A stretch of DNA of 64,000 nucleotides from Fischerella muscicola PCC 7414. GTDB lineage: Bacteria; Cyanobacteriota; Cyanobacteriia; Cyanobacteriales; Nostocaceae. The notes below the pieces were generated by a model. That model had not been told where the DNA came from, ran no database searches, and saw only the letters and a list, made by a program, of their open reading frames with translations. The stretch lies in NCBI RefSeq assembly GCF_000317205.1, contig NZ_AJLK01000033.1, positions 25,796 to 89,795 on the forward strand, read 5' to 3'. The position numbers and the translations under genes were made by a program. Positions within the stretch are counted from its first letter, which is position 1, and each line of letters begins with the position of its first letter. Below are positions 56,019-63,677 of the stretch, piece after piece.

Positions 56019-56409
56019 GCCAGATTTACCACCGCAAATTAACATCGTACCAATGATAGATGTGATTTTTGCGATTTTGACATTTTTCATTATGTCAACG
56101 TTGTTTTTAACTCGTTCAGAAGGCTTGCCGGTTAGTTTACCCAAAGCAGCAACAGCCAAACAGCAGCAAGTTCCGACTAAAATTACTGTGACTGTAGCTC
56201 AAGATGGACAAGTCAGTGTTAACCGCAAACCAACTACTGTTGATGCATTAGAAGGGCAAGTGCGAGCTTTAGTAGGTGAGAATTCAGAAGTCTTGGTAAT
56301 TATTAATGCTGATGAAAAAGTTAGTCACGGTCAAGTTGTGACGGTGATGGATAAGGTGCGACAAGTTCAGGGCGCAAAACTGGCTATTGCTACTCAGAAA
56401 CCACAGTAG
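55981..56409 (+). CDS. exbD: ExbD/TolR-type protein
   Basis: 142 residues. INIVPMIDVIFAILTFFIM holds the membrane helix with the functional Asp, followed by a periplasmic domain ending VMDKVRQVQGAKLAIAT. ATG 55981 gives a 38-bp overlap with exbB; ATG 56002 (MRLLDEP) would give 17 bp. Either overlap implies translational coupling. Confidence 0.93.
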   Translation: MNEETELMRLLDEPDLPPQINIVPMIDVIFAILTFFIMSTLFLTRSEGLPVSLPKAATAKQQQVPTKITVTVAQDGQVSVNRKPTTVDALEGQVRALVGENSEVLVIINADEKVSHGQVVTVMDKVRQVQGAKLAIATQKPQ

Positions 56410-56494
56410 TGGTTTGGAAGGAAGAAAAGGGGGACGACTTGGAGAACAAGAGAGAAAGGGTACGCTTTAGACGTATTGTGATAAATCTCAAAAA

Positions 56495-56599
56495 ATGAAT
56501 GACACATTCGGTAGTCCTCAAGAATGGCTGACTGTATTTGTCTATGTGGGATTTACAGTCTTTATTATTTGGTGTGTATTGGTTAGTCAGAACAAATGA
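56495..56599 (+). CDS. Small membrane protein downstream of exbD
   Basis: A 34-residue frame with one hydrophobic helix (TVFVYVGFTVFIIWCVLV) after a polar N-terminus (MNDTFGSPQEW) and a Gln-Asn-Lys end. Same strand as exbBD, 85 bp downstream. No clear Shine-Dalgarno sequence. Could be a small accessory subunit or a chance frame. Confidence 0.45.
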   Translation: MNDTFGSPQEWLTVFVYVGFTVFIIWCVLVSQNK

Positions 56600-56616
56600 A
56601 TGCGATCGCACTCTAG

Positions 56617-57366
56617 CTAACGTTGCCATGATAACCAACTAGAGGTGATTTTCTTGACTAAAGGAGTTAAACGGGTGCGATTGTAAGCGTCGGCTGCTTT
56701 ACGGATTGCTTCTGCTTGCGTAGGATAGGGATGAATTGTTTTGGCGATCGCTTTCATCCCTAAGTTATTAGTCATTGCCAAAGTAATCTCGTTAATTATC
56801 TCTCCAGCATGACGTGCCACAATGGTTGCACCTAAAATCTTGTCAGTGCCTTTTTTAACATGAACTTTGACAAATCCTTCAGCTTCACCGTCGATAATTG
56901 CCCGATCTACTTCGTTTAAGGGAATATAATAAGTATCAATTTCTATACCTTGGCCTTGTTCAAGATACATCCCGACATGGGCAACTTCAGGATCAGTATA
57001 GGTACACCAAGGCATTGTCAACGAACTCAGTTTTTTCCGCCCTAATCCCAAAACTGAAAACAGGGCATTTTGAACGACAATACGCGCTGCTGCATCAGCA
57101 GCGTGGGTGAATTTCCACTCCATGCAAACATCTCCCACTGCATGGATACGGGGATTAGTTGTTTGCAGGTAATCGTTGACAATCACTCCCTTTTGTTTGT
57201 CGTATTTCACACCTACAGATTCCAAGTTTAGATTTTCTACGTTAGGCGATCGCCCCACCCCTACGAGAATTTCATCTACATATAGCTGGTTTTGTTTTCC
57301 GTTGGCTTCGTAGTAAATTACCTTGTTTACATCCTGGCGTTCAACCTGGTGAATGTTTGCCTCCAA
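56617..57366 (-). pseudogene. MerA-like flavoprotein disulfide reductase, 5'-truncated
   Basis: The frame (TTG at 57366) covers the C-terminal half of a mercuric-reductase/dihydrolipoamide-dehydrogenase-type enzyme: YVDEILVGVGRSPNVENLNL, INPRIHAVGDV-like region (NPRIHAVGDVCMEWKFTHAA), the dimerisation domain, and HPYPTQAEAIRKAADAYNRT with the active-site His. The N-terminal ~250 residues with the FAD-binding GxGxxG and the redox CxxxxC are missing; the next gene upstream is an unrelated DUF1499. So it is most likely a broken gene, though the remaining frame is intact. Confidence 0.8.
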
Positions 57367-57385
57367 AATTATGCTTGTCCTCTAG

Positions 57386-57796
57386 CTAACGACGGTTTTG
57401 CTGTATCTCGTTTAACTTGGTTCTAATTGTCTCTACGCGGTTACGATTCACACCTAAGTCGCTTTGACCTAACCGGGAAGCTGAACGAACATGGATAATA
57501 TTGTCATTGCGGTCTAGGTAAAATTCAACGTCATCGACAAATCCCATCAAGGCACTTTTGAACTCAGCATACAAATAATCTTCAGTTTCGCTGATGATTG
57601 TTGTTCTTGGTAGGGACTGAATGATACTTTTGATGTCTGCCAGTGCTTGTTCTGGGCTGGAAGTGTAGGTTAAAGGTGCTATTTTGTGAACTGCGTCTGT
57701 ACTTTGGCTAGCAACACAGTTTGGGCTATTTGGACAAGGTGCTAATTTGCGATCGCTAACGCCTAAGTTTGATGGTCGTTTACCTGCAAAAATCAT
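57386..57796 (-). CDS. DUF1499 family protein
   Basis: 136 residues. LAPCPNSPNCVASQ near the N-terminus is the DUF1499 hallmark, with KIAPLTYTSSPEQALADI and YLYAEFKSALMGFVDDVEFY following. Function unknown. ATG 57796 is chosen, with GGAG 6-7 nt upstream. It sits immediately upstream of the MerA-like fragment, at the point where the reductase's first half should be. Confidence 0.88.
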   Translation of the reverse strand: MIFAGKRPSNLGVSDRKLAPCPNSPNCVASQSTDAVHKIAPLTYTSSPEQALADIKSIIQSLPRTTIISETEDYLYAEFKSALMGFVDDVEFYLDRNDNIIHVRSASRLGQSDLGVNRNRVETIRTKLNEIQQNRR

Positions 57797-57894
57797 GGTT
57801 ATCTCCAATAATGTCAGTTACGTCTAAATATGAGTTGAAAGAGCAACATAAGGTTTTTTGGCAATTGTCCAGTTTGATTGAAGTTAACGAACAC

Positions 57895-58025
57895 TGTCTT
57901 GAAAAGCTTTGAAGTTCCCTCCGGGACGCTGCTTTGTAGGCGCACCCATCGACTTCAAGGTAAGAGTACGGAGGAAACCTCCACACCCTGACGGGAAGCC
58001 ACTTCGTGTCTACAAACTTTTCGCA
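57895..58025. repeat. Dispersed repeat, copy 3 (family A)
   Basis: TGTCTTGAAAAGCTTTGAAG to GTGTCTACAAACTTTTCGCA, with the same internal order as 15470-15631 (GTAGGCGC, CTTCAAGG, GAGTACGGAGGAAACCTCC, GGGAAGCCACTTCG). It is followed by an ACACAGATAGATTATC/GTGTTCATCCGTGT repeat to about 58072. Confidence 0.85.
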
Positions 58026-58228
58026 GATGAACCCAGATGGACACAGATAGATTATCAGTGTTCATCCGTGTATCCTTTGGGAAGCCTCCTTTGGGAGCGT
58101 GTACGACTTCAAAAACAGGATTTACACTATACTTTTAATTCACATATGCGTAAGTTATAAAAATTTATTAGTTATGTATTTTACTCTTAACTGCGCCCTT
58201 TTCCTGGATGACACTGTTGTAATTACAA

Positions 58229-58261
58229 TTTAGGGTGGGCAGCAATGCTGTCCACCCTAAA
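58229..58261 (-). terminator. Hairpin downstream of the small 58.3-kb ORF
   Basis: TTTAGGGTGGGCAGCA and TGCTGTCCACCCTAAA pair over 16 bp with one G-T/C mismatch position and a 1-nt spacer. Positioned 24 bp after the stop of the minus-strand small ORF. May instead be a mobile palindrome. Confidence 0.5.
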
Positions 58262-58284
58262 AGTTAATAACTAATTGAATCGGT

Positions 58285-58386
58285 TTACATGGCGAGATTC
58301 ACCATCGCCCAGTAAACAACAAGCAGGGAAAAAACACCAATCCACAAAATTGCTCTGTTTTGAAATAGATTTGTTAGACGGTTCAT
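58285..58386 (-). CDS. Small single-pass membrane protein
   Basis: A 33-residue frame: basic start (MNRLTNLFQNRA) and one helix (ILWIGVFSLLVVYWAMV). It resembles tiny photosynthetic-membrane subunits in size and layout, but I cannot assign a family. No strong Shine-Dalgarno sequence. A hairpin follows its stop. Confidence 0.5.
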   Translation of the reverse strand: MNRLTNLFQNRAILWIGVFSLLVVYWAMVNLAM

Positions 58387-58607
58387 AAGTTGTGATATTG
58401 AGAATCGATTTTTAATGTGTGAGTAGGAATAGATTAATCAAGAAAAAGATATGGAGTAGACCTCAACATATTTTGGTCAAAGGTGAAAGAAGAAAGTACT
58501 CTCCTAAATTTCCCTTCCCCTTACCTATTCCTCCTGATCTCCACTCCCAAAGGGAGTAGGGACTCTGAGTTTCCCTTAACCAAACATGTATAAGGTATAC
58601 TAGACCC

Positions 58608-58781
58608 ATTTGTGAGTCTTGTGTTTGGATTTAACCAAAAACTATTCCTATTGATGGTTTATTGTGAAGTTTTAACTACTAGCGCCAACAAGCGCATCCA
58701 TTAAGCCTTTATCATTGGCTTTTATCTACTTGTAAGACGCTAGTTCTACCAAATCCAAATTGCATTTACTCACTTTTTTTA
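58608..58781 (+). ncRNA. Putative structured small RNA with own promoter and terminator
   Basis: A -10-like TATACT (58596-58601) precedes a set of nested inverted repeats: GTGAGT 58612-58617 with ACTCAC 58768-58773; TTTGGATTT 58624-58632 with AAATCCAAA 58751-58759; CTAGCG 58679-58684 with CGCTAG 58738-58743; ACAAG 58688-58692 with CTTGT 58729-58733; AAGCC 58703-58707 with GGCTT 58717-58721. A side hairpin AACCA/TGGTT lies at 58633-58659. A run of seven T follows directly. Length (~170 nt) and extended shape recall 6S RNA, but I see no proof of that identity. Confidence 0.45.
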
Positions 58782-58839
58782 AGTCTGCGTAGATAGGTTT
58801 CATGAGAATCTACATCAGACAAAAAATCATGAGTTTTTT

Positions 58840-58915
58840 ATTCAGAATGATGCGTTGAAGCTTTAAGCTCCCAACTTCAACAATTCTGAATCCAAATGAG
58901 TTTTAAATTTGGATT
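58840..58915 (+). promoter_or_regulatory. Two overlapping hairpins, possible switch
   Basis: ATTCAGAAT (58840-58848) with ATTCTGAAT (58883-58891) encloses GTTGAAG (58854-58860) with CTTCAAC (58875-58881). The last three bases of that arm also start a second perfect hairpin, AATCCAAAT (58889-58897) with ATTTGGATT (58907-58915), so the two compete slightly. Confidence 0.35.
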
Positions 58916-59056
58916 TGATATTGATTATATTCTAACTATATCAAAAGAATTTTGCAGGACTGGCATAAAGAAAAATTATGAATACTTACACTTCTTTTTT
59001 ATCAGTAGTTTCAAACAGTAAATAACTAGATACTATTAGCTGGTTTTACTCTCCAT

Positions 59057-59080
59057 GTCTTCTCTCTTAGGAGAGAAGAC
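59057..59080. terminator. Perfect 10-bp hairpin upstream of the GT4 gene
   Basis: GTCTTCTCTC pairs with GAGAGAAGAC over a TTAG loop; AAGAAAAA follows. It may be a terminator for a transcript in the upstream spacer or part of a leader. Confidence 0.4.
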
Positions 59081-59310
59081 AAGAAAAATGATTAATCGCG
59101 AAAGCCGGTTGTAATCTCTTTTTCATACCTGAAAGCAAGCATATCCCCACCTTAGGTAGACAAAAATCACCTGCATAGAAATATAAAGTTTTTATTGTTC
59201 CCTGGCTCGACAAGTGTTTCAACTAAGCTCTTACATTAAATAAGTTGCTTGAAAACACATTTTAGAAAAACGTAGCCACTTTTTAATTCTAATTTTTTTA
59301 GGAGTCTTTT

Positions 59311-60438
59311 ATGCGAATTGCTCAGGTTGCCCCACTCTGGGAAAGAGTTCCACCTCCAGGTTATGGTGGTACTGAATTAGTGGTGGGATTGTTAACCGAT
59401 GAGTTAGTCCGGCGTGGACATGAAGTCACGCTATTTGCATCGGGAGATTCTCTCACTTTGGCAAAGTTAGTATCAGTTCATCCTCGTGCTTTACGGCTTG
59501 ATCCAAGTATAAAAGAGTATGGCGTCTATGAGATGTTGGAATTGAGTCGGGTGTACGAAGCCGCAAATGAGTTTGATATTATTCATTCTCATATGGGTTG
59601 TAATGCTTTACCCTATGTTAATTTAGTTAACACACCTACTGTACATACTTTGCACGGTATTTTTACACCCGACAACGAAAAATTGTTTGTAAATGCTAAA
59701 AATCAACCCTATGTGAGTATTTCTAATTCCCAGCGTGAACCAAGATTAGAGTTAAATTATGTAGCAACAGTTTATAACGGTATAGATGTCAGTAGTCATC
59801 AGTTCCACCCCCAGCCAGAAGAACCCCCTTACTTGGCATTTTTAGGTAGGATATCACCAGAAAAAGGAACGCACATCGCAATACAAATTGCTAAACAAGC
59901 TGGTTGGCGTTTAAAAATGGCAGGCAAAATAGATGTAGTTGATAGAGAATATTTTGAAAAGGAAGTTAAACCTCTCATTGATGGGAAGCAAATAGAGTAT
60001 TTAGGTGAAGCAAATCATGTTCAGAAAAATGCTCTGATGGGTGGTGCAGTGGCAACTTTATTTACCATTACTTGGCGGGAACCATTTGGGCTAGTAATGG
60101 TAGAATCAATGGCAGCCGGAACACCTGTTATTGCTATGAATATGGGGTCAGTTCCAGAAGTAATTGCTCACGGTAAAACAGGTTTTATCTGTAACAATAT
60201 TGCAGAATGCGTTGATGCTGTTAGCAAAGTGGAAAAACTTGATCGCTATGCATGTCGTGATCATGTCGAGAATAATTTCAGTGTGCGAAAAATGGTAGAT
60301 GGCTATGAAGCTGTTTATCAAGAAATTGTGGAAAAACGGCTTGCTCAAAGTGGCAAACTTATGCACTTAGATGAATTCAAAAATAAACCGCAATTAAGTG
60401 CATTAAGTCGTGTTGCTCAGTTGCGTTCAAATATGTAA
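59311..60438 (+). CDS. Family 4 glycosyltransferase
   Basis: 375 residues, GT-B fold. MRIAQVAPLWERVPPPGYGG start with the PPxxYGGxE loop of a GT4 subgroup, then VYNGIDV, FLGRISPEKGTHIAIQIAKQ and the E-X7-E region FGLVMVESMAAGTPVIAMN. Soluble, acceptor unknown. AGGAGTC lies 8 nt before the ATG. Preceded by a ~900-bp structured spacer, so it may have a long leader. Confidence 0.9.
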   Translation: MRIAQVAPLWERVPPPGYGGTELVVGLLTDELVRRGHEVTLFASGDSLTLAKLVSVHPRALRLDPSIKEYGVYEMLELSRVYEAANEFDIIHSHMGCNALPYVNLVNTPTVHTLHGIFTPDNEKLFVNAKNQPYVSISNSQREPRLELNYVATVYNGIDVSSHQFHPQPEEPPYLAFLGRISPEKGTHIAIQIAKQAGWRLKMAGKIDVVDREYFEKEVKPLIDGKQIEYLGEANHVQKNALMGGAVATLFTITWREPFGLVMVESMAAGTPVIAMNMGSVPEVIAHGKTGFICNNIAECVDAVSKVEKLDRYACRDHVENNFSVRKMVDGYEAVYQEIVEKRLAQSGKLMHLDEFKNKPQLSALSRVAQLRSNM

Positions 60439-60565
60439 AGAAGTGGGGAAAGGTTAAAGGGAAAACTTGATGGTTGGGAGATGGGGAGATGGGAAGAAAA
60501 ATTTCTTTGTTGTCCTCCTTGTCTGGTTTGTCCTCCTTGTCCTCCAAGTCGTTCCCCTTTCCCTT

Positions 60566-61078
60566 TTATGCACTTGTTGGCTCGATGTAGCCTTGTAAGT
60601 TCTCTGGTTCAAACTGGCGTAAAATACGAGTTGCTTGACGAGTTAATTCTTCAGTACCTTTGACTACAATTAGGTACTTTCCTTCATTTAAACGATTGCG
60701 GTAAGGTAAAGCATCTCCACTACCCACAGTTAAACCGACTCCGCCACCAACTAAATATGCACCCAAAGCACCAGCAGCAGTTCCTAAAAGTCCACCAATA
60801 ATATGATTGCCAAAACTGCCAATAGGAAATATCTCAATGCCTGTCAAAGCATTAAAAGCATAACCCGCTACAAAACCAAAGGGAATTAACCAAAGCGCCA
60901 GGCGATTTGCTCCTTTTTTAGCTTGCACATTTGGGTTGATTAACCCATATTCATCAGCTGTTTTGTAGCCTTGACCTAAAATATCAATTTGATTTACAGG
61001 TAAACCTTCTTTTTCAAGAGCAGAGTAAGCTTCCTCCGCCTGCATTCTATCTGATAACACTGCAATAAGATAATTCAT
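60566..61078 (-). CDS. General-stress-type glycine-zipper membrane protein
   Basis: 170 residues. An N-terminal ferredoxin-like module (~1-40, LIAVLSDRMQAEEAYSALEK) and a C-terminal one (KYLIVVKGTEELTRQATRIL) flank a central pair of Gly/Ala-rich hydrophobic segments (IIGGLLGTAAGALGAYLVGG). The layout is like proteins annotated as general stress protein 17M-like. Function unknown. Convergent with the GT4 gene. Confidence 0.75.
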   Translation of the reverse strand: MNYLIAVLSDRMQAEEAYSALEKEGLPVNQIDILGQGYKTADEYGLINPNVQAKKGANRLALWLIPFGFVAGYAFNALTGIEIFPIGSFGNHIIGGLLGTAAGALGAYLVGGGVGLTVGSGDALPYRNRLNEGKYLIVVKGTEELTRQATRILRQFEPENLQGYIEPTSA

Positions 61079-61518
61079 ATTTTCTCCAACGTGAAAGCTA
61101 CTAATGTGAGTAACAATGAAGTCTTTAAACGCTTATCTTCCACTAAATTAAAAAATTAATATACAAACTTTGTCTCTTGAAAGAGAGACTTTGCAAATTA
61201 CTCATATAGTAGTTGGCTTTTAACCACTAACTACTGGCTAATAAAAGTTATCACTAAAAATTTTTTGTGTAAACTAACTTTCTTTCTAACTATCTATACA
61301 AACTAAGCAAGATAGCTAGAAAAAACTTCAACCTTGAGAGGGAAGATTGAATATTGAAACTAAGTCTAAAGACTAAAAACTAAAGATATCTTGAGATTGA
61401 AAAGCTATAAAAAGATGATTTTATCTGCATAGTTACCTTTTTTATTTCTCAGTAGCTTTTTGCTGCTGATAATAATGGCTACAATAAAATGATGTACCTC
61501 ACCTCTGGAGTTCTAGCT
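61079..61518. other. Divergent spacer, no gene seen
   Basis: AT-rich, with one small hairpin (GTCTCTT/GAGAGAC near 61172-61190). Must hold promoters for the stress-type gene and the TIGR04376 gene. Confidence 0.5.
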
Positions 61519-62094
61519 GTGGGCTTATTTGATGATTTGAGTCGGTTTTTGGAAAATCGTTTAGAGGAATTCTTGCGAAGTAATCCGCATCTGGAATTAG
61601 AAGCGTTGTTAGAGCAGCTGCGGGAGCAGGAAGAAGATACTTTAAAATTGATTGCAGATTTACAATTACAAGAGAAGCGATCGCAAGAAGAAATTCTGTC
61701 CACAGCTCAAGAAATCCAAAGGTGGCATATCCGTGTCCAAAAAGCAAAAAATGCCGGGAGAGAGGATTTAGCAGTCAAAGCGCAAGAAAGAGAAGCAGCA
61801 CTCTTGCGGCAAGGCAATCAGCAGTGGGGACAGATGCAAGGATTGAAAGAACGCATTACCCAAGCACAGGATTTACTCAAGAAAGTTCAACAACGGCGAC
61901 AGGAAGTGCAAACAAAAGCTGCGGAAGCACAGACAGCACGTGCCAAAGCACAAGCACAGCAGCGTATCGAAACCGCTGGTTGGTCGAATCAAAGCCGTAG
62001 TTACTCCAGTGGGAATGATCCTCTAGAAGAAACATTCCGTCGTTGGGAAACTGAGGCTGAGTTGGAAGATATGAAGCGGAAGATGGGAAGATAA
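61519..62094 (+). CDS. TIGR04376 family coiled-coil protein
   Basis: 191 residues. GLFDDLSRFLENRLEEFLRS and NPHLELEALLEQLREQE match the cyanobacterial TIGR04376 family, function unknown. Residues ~40-150 are a long charged coiled coil (RWHIRVQKAKNAGREDLA). C-terminal DPLEETFRRWETEAELEDMK. I chose GTG 61519, with GGAG 8 nt upstream; the longer frame from ATG 61489 adds 10 residues not typical of the family. Confidence 0.85.
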   Translation: MGLFDDLSRFLENRLEEFLRSNPHLELEALLEQLREQEEDTLKLIADLQLQEKRSQEEILSTAQEIQRWHIRVQKAKNAGREDLAVKAQEREAALLRQGNQQWGQMQGLKERITQAQDLLKKVQQRRQEVQTKAAEAQTARAKAQAQQRIETAGWSNQSRSYSSGNDPLEETFRRWETEAELEDMKRKMGR

Positions 62095-62115
62095 ATAATG
62101 GTTAGTAGTTAGTGG

Positions 62116-62145
62116 GTACAGACGCGAGGAACATCGCGTCTGTAC
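62116..62145. repeat. 30-bp palindromic repeat, GACGCGAGG family
   Basis: GTACAGACGCGA...TCGCGTCTGTAC, identical to 13925-13954. Confidence 0.9.
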
Positions 62146-62193
62146 ATTGGTAGTTGGTGGTTAAACTAACAACTAATAGCTATCAACTAACAT

Positions 62194-62934
62194 ATGAATT
62201 TTCCCGTTTATTTTTACTTGGGTTCACTGCGGATTCACCCACATATTTTATTTGAATCCATAGCTTATACTGTGGCGTTAAGTTTAGTCTTGCGTAATGC
62301 CCGCAAGGATATTATTACACCACCACAACGCACTTGTATTATTGTGGGTGGGATGCTGGGTGCTATTGTCGGTGTAAAGGCGTTAGTTTTACTGCAACAT
62401 ATTAATTTATTAGGGCAAAATTCCCAGCTATTTTTATTACTATTACTGCAAGGTAAAACAGTTGTTGGAGCGATATTAGGTGCGGTGATTGGAGTAGAAA
62501 TTACCAAAAAAATTATTGGTGTCACGCGCTCCACTGGTGATGTATTTGTCTATCCATTAATTATCGGAACAGCAATTGGTAGGATTGGTTGCTTTTTAAC
62601 TGGGTTGAGCGATCGCACTTACGGAATTGCTACAAAATTACCTTGGGGTGTAGATTTTGGTGATGGTATTCCTCGTCATCCTACTCAACTCTATGAAATT
62701 ATATTTTTAATCATCTTATTAATATTTATACGCCTTCGCAGTCGCTATCAATACCAAGAAGGTGATTTATTTAAATTTTATTTAGTTTGTTATTTAAGTT
62801 TTAGATTTTTGATAGATTTTATAAAGCCCGACTTTCATATTTTCTGGGGAATGAGTGCAATTCAAATTGCTTGTTTGTGTGCCATCATTTATTACAGTCG
62901 CTCCATTCCTCAGATGTTCCAATTGAAATCGTGA
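62194..62934 (+). CDS. Lgt-like (prolipoprotein diacylglyceryl transferase family) protein
   Basis: 246 residues, about six hydrophobic helices. GTAIGRIGCFLTGLSDRTYG, LPWGVDF and PRHPTQLYEIIFL match the Lgt core. The conserved Asn of the GRxGNF motif is Cys here (GRIGCF), and several other Lgt residues differ, so this is probably a paralog rather than the housekeeping lipoprotein-modifying enzyme. The permease gene begins 3 bp after its stop, a tight operon pair. Confidence 0.8.
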   Translation: MNFPVYFYLGSLRIHPHILFESIAYTVALSLVLRNARKDIITPPQRTCIIVGGMLGAIVGVKALVLLQHINLLGQNSQLFLLLLLQGKTVVGAILGAVIGVEITKKIIGVTRSTGDVFVYPLIIGTAIGRIGCFLTGLSDRTYGIATKLPWGVDFGDGIPRHPTQLYEIIFLIILLIFIRLRSRYQYQEGDLFKFYLVCYLSFRFLIDFIKPDFHIFWGMSAIQIACLCAIIYYSRSIPQMFQLKS

Positions 62935-62937
62935 GGC

Positions 62938-63513
62938 ATGGAGCATAGTATATTGTTAGACTTTTTATCTAGCCTACAATTATTATTTGTAGGTTTTATT
63001 CCTGCTGCTGTTGCGGGGATTTTACTGGGAAGTGCAATTGGTATAAATCCCTTACTTTATCAACTATGTAAGCGATTGCTACAAATTCCCTACAGCATTC
63101 CTCCTATAGCATTTGTACCACTCGCTTTTATCTTTTTTAAAGAAGTAGAAGTAGCAGCAAGTATCGTTGTTTTTTTTAGCGCTATCTGGGCGGTGATGAT
63201 TAACACAGCTACAGGTATGCGAAAAAGTCGTCTCCAAGACAATAATTTTCGTGTGGCAATTAGTTATATATTTGATGCTTTAAGAACAGGTCTGTGGATA
63301 GCTTGGTTTACAGTGATTGCAATTGAAATGTTGACAATCGGAAGAGGCTTAGGGTTTTTGATTTGGAATGGTTACAGAGGAGGTAACTATAATAAGATTA
63401 TCGAGGGTCTAATTTATATTGGTACTATCGGTTTTCTCTTAGATCAACTATTAGATATTACAGGCAATATTTTGACAAAAATTATCTCAGAAGGGCAAAA
63501 ATCTGATGATTAA
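62938..63513 (+). CDS. ABC transporter permease (short, SsuC/NrtB-like)
   Basis: 191 residues with about five hydrophobic segments. LLQIPYSIPPIAFVPLAFIF and SAIWAVMINTATGMRKS match binding-protein-dependent permeases for nitrate, taurine or similar substrates, and the EAA-like loop (FDALRTGLWIAWFTVIAIEM) is weak. About 60 residues shorter than usual, mainly at the N-terminus. No ATPase or binding protein is adjacent. Translationally close to the Lgt-like gene. Confidence 0.75.
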   Translation: MEHSILLDFLSSLQLLFVGFIPAAVAGILLGSAIGINPLLYQLCKRLLQIPYSIPPIAFVPLAFIFFKEVEVAASIVVFFSAIWAVMINTATGMRKSRLQDNNFRVAISYIFDALRTGLWIAWFTVIAIEMLTIGRGLGFLIWNGYRGGNYNKIIEGLIYIGTIGFLLDQLLDITGNILTKIISEGQKSDD

Positions 63514-63552
63514 CGTGAATATAATTATGTCGTGGTTGTGAGTAAATATTCA

Positions 63553-63677
63553 GTAGGCTGTATTACGGCTACGTAAAAATTTGAGCGTTTGAGAGAATAG
63601 AAATTAGCCGTAACGCACCACCAAATCTCGTGCGTTACGCGCTGCTTTAACGCACCCCACAATTTAAAGTTTACTTC
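63553..63677. repeat. GTAGGGTGTGTTA element (MITE-like), copy 2
   Basis: GTAGGCTGTATTA to TAACGCACCCCAC ends, inner TTACGGCTA and TAGCCGTAA, and tail AATTTAAAGTTTACTT, all in the order of 37374-37499. It lies after the permease stop and may serve as a transcript end. Confidence 0.85.

Larger units (their letters stand above)
58387..59310. other. Long gene-free region with RNA-like structure
   Basis: 924 bp without a protein gene. It holds the putative structured RNA at 58608-58781, overlapping hairpins at 58840-58915 and a perfect 10-bp hairpin at 59057-59080. The rest is AT-rich. Part may be the leader of the GT4 gene at 59311. Confidence 0.5.

Noticed and set aside
58608..58781. Firm assignment of the structured RNA as 6S RNA
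   Set aside because: Length and extended shape fit, but I could not match conserved 6S sequence blocks and the central loop is too asymmetric. Left as unidentified.
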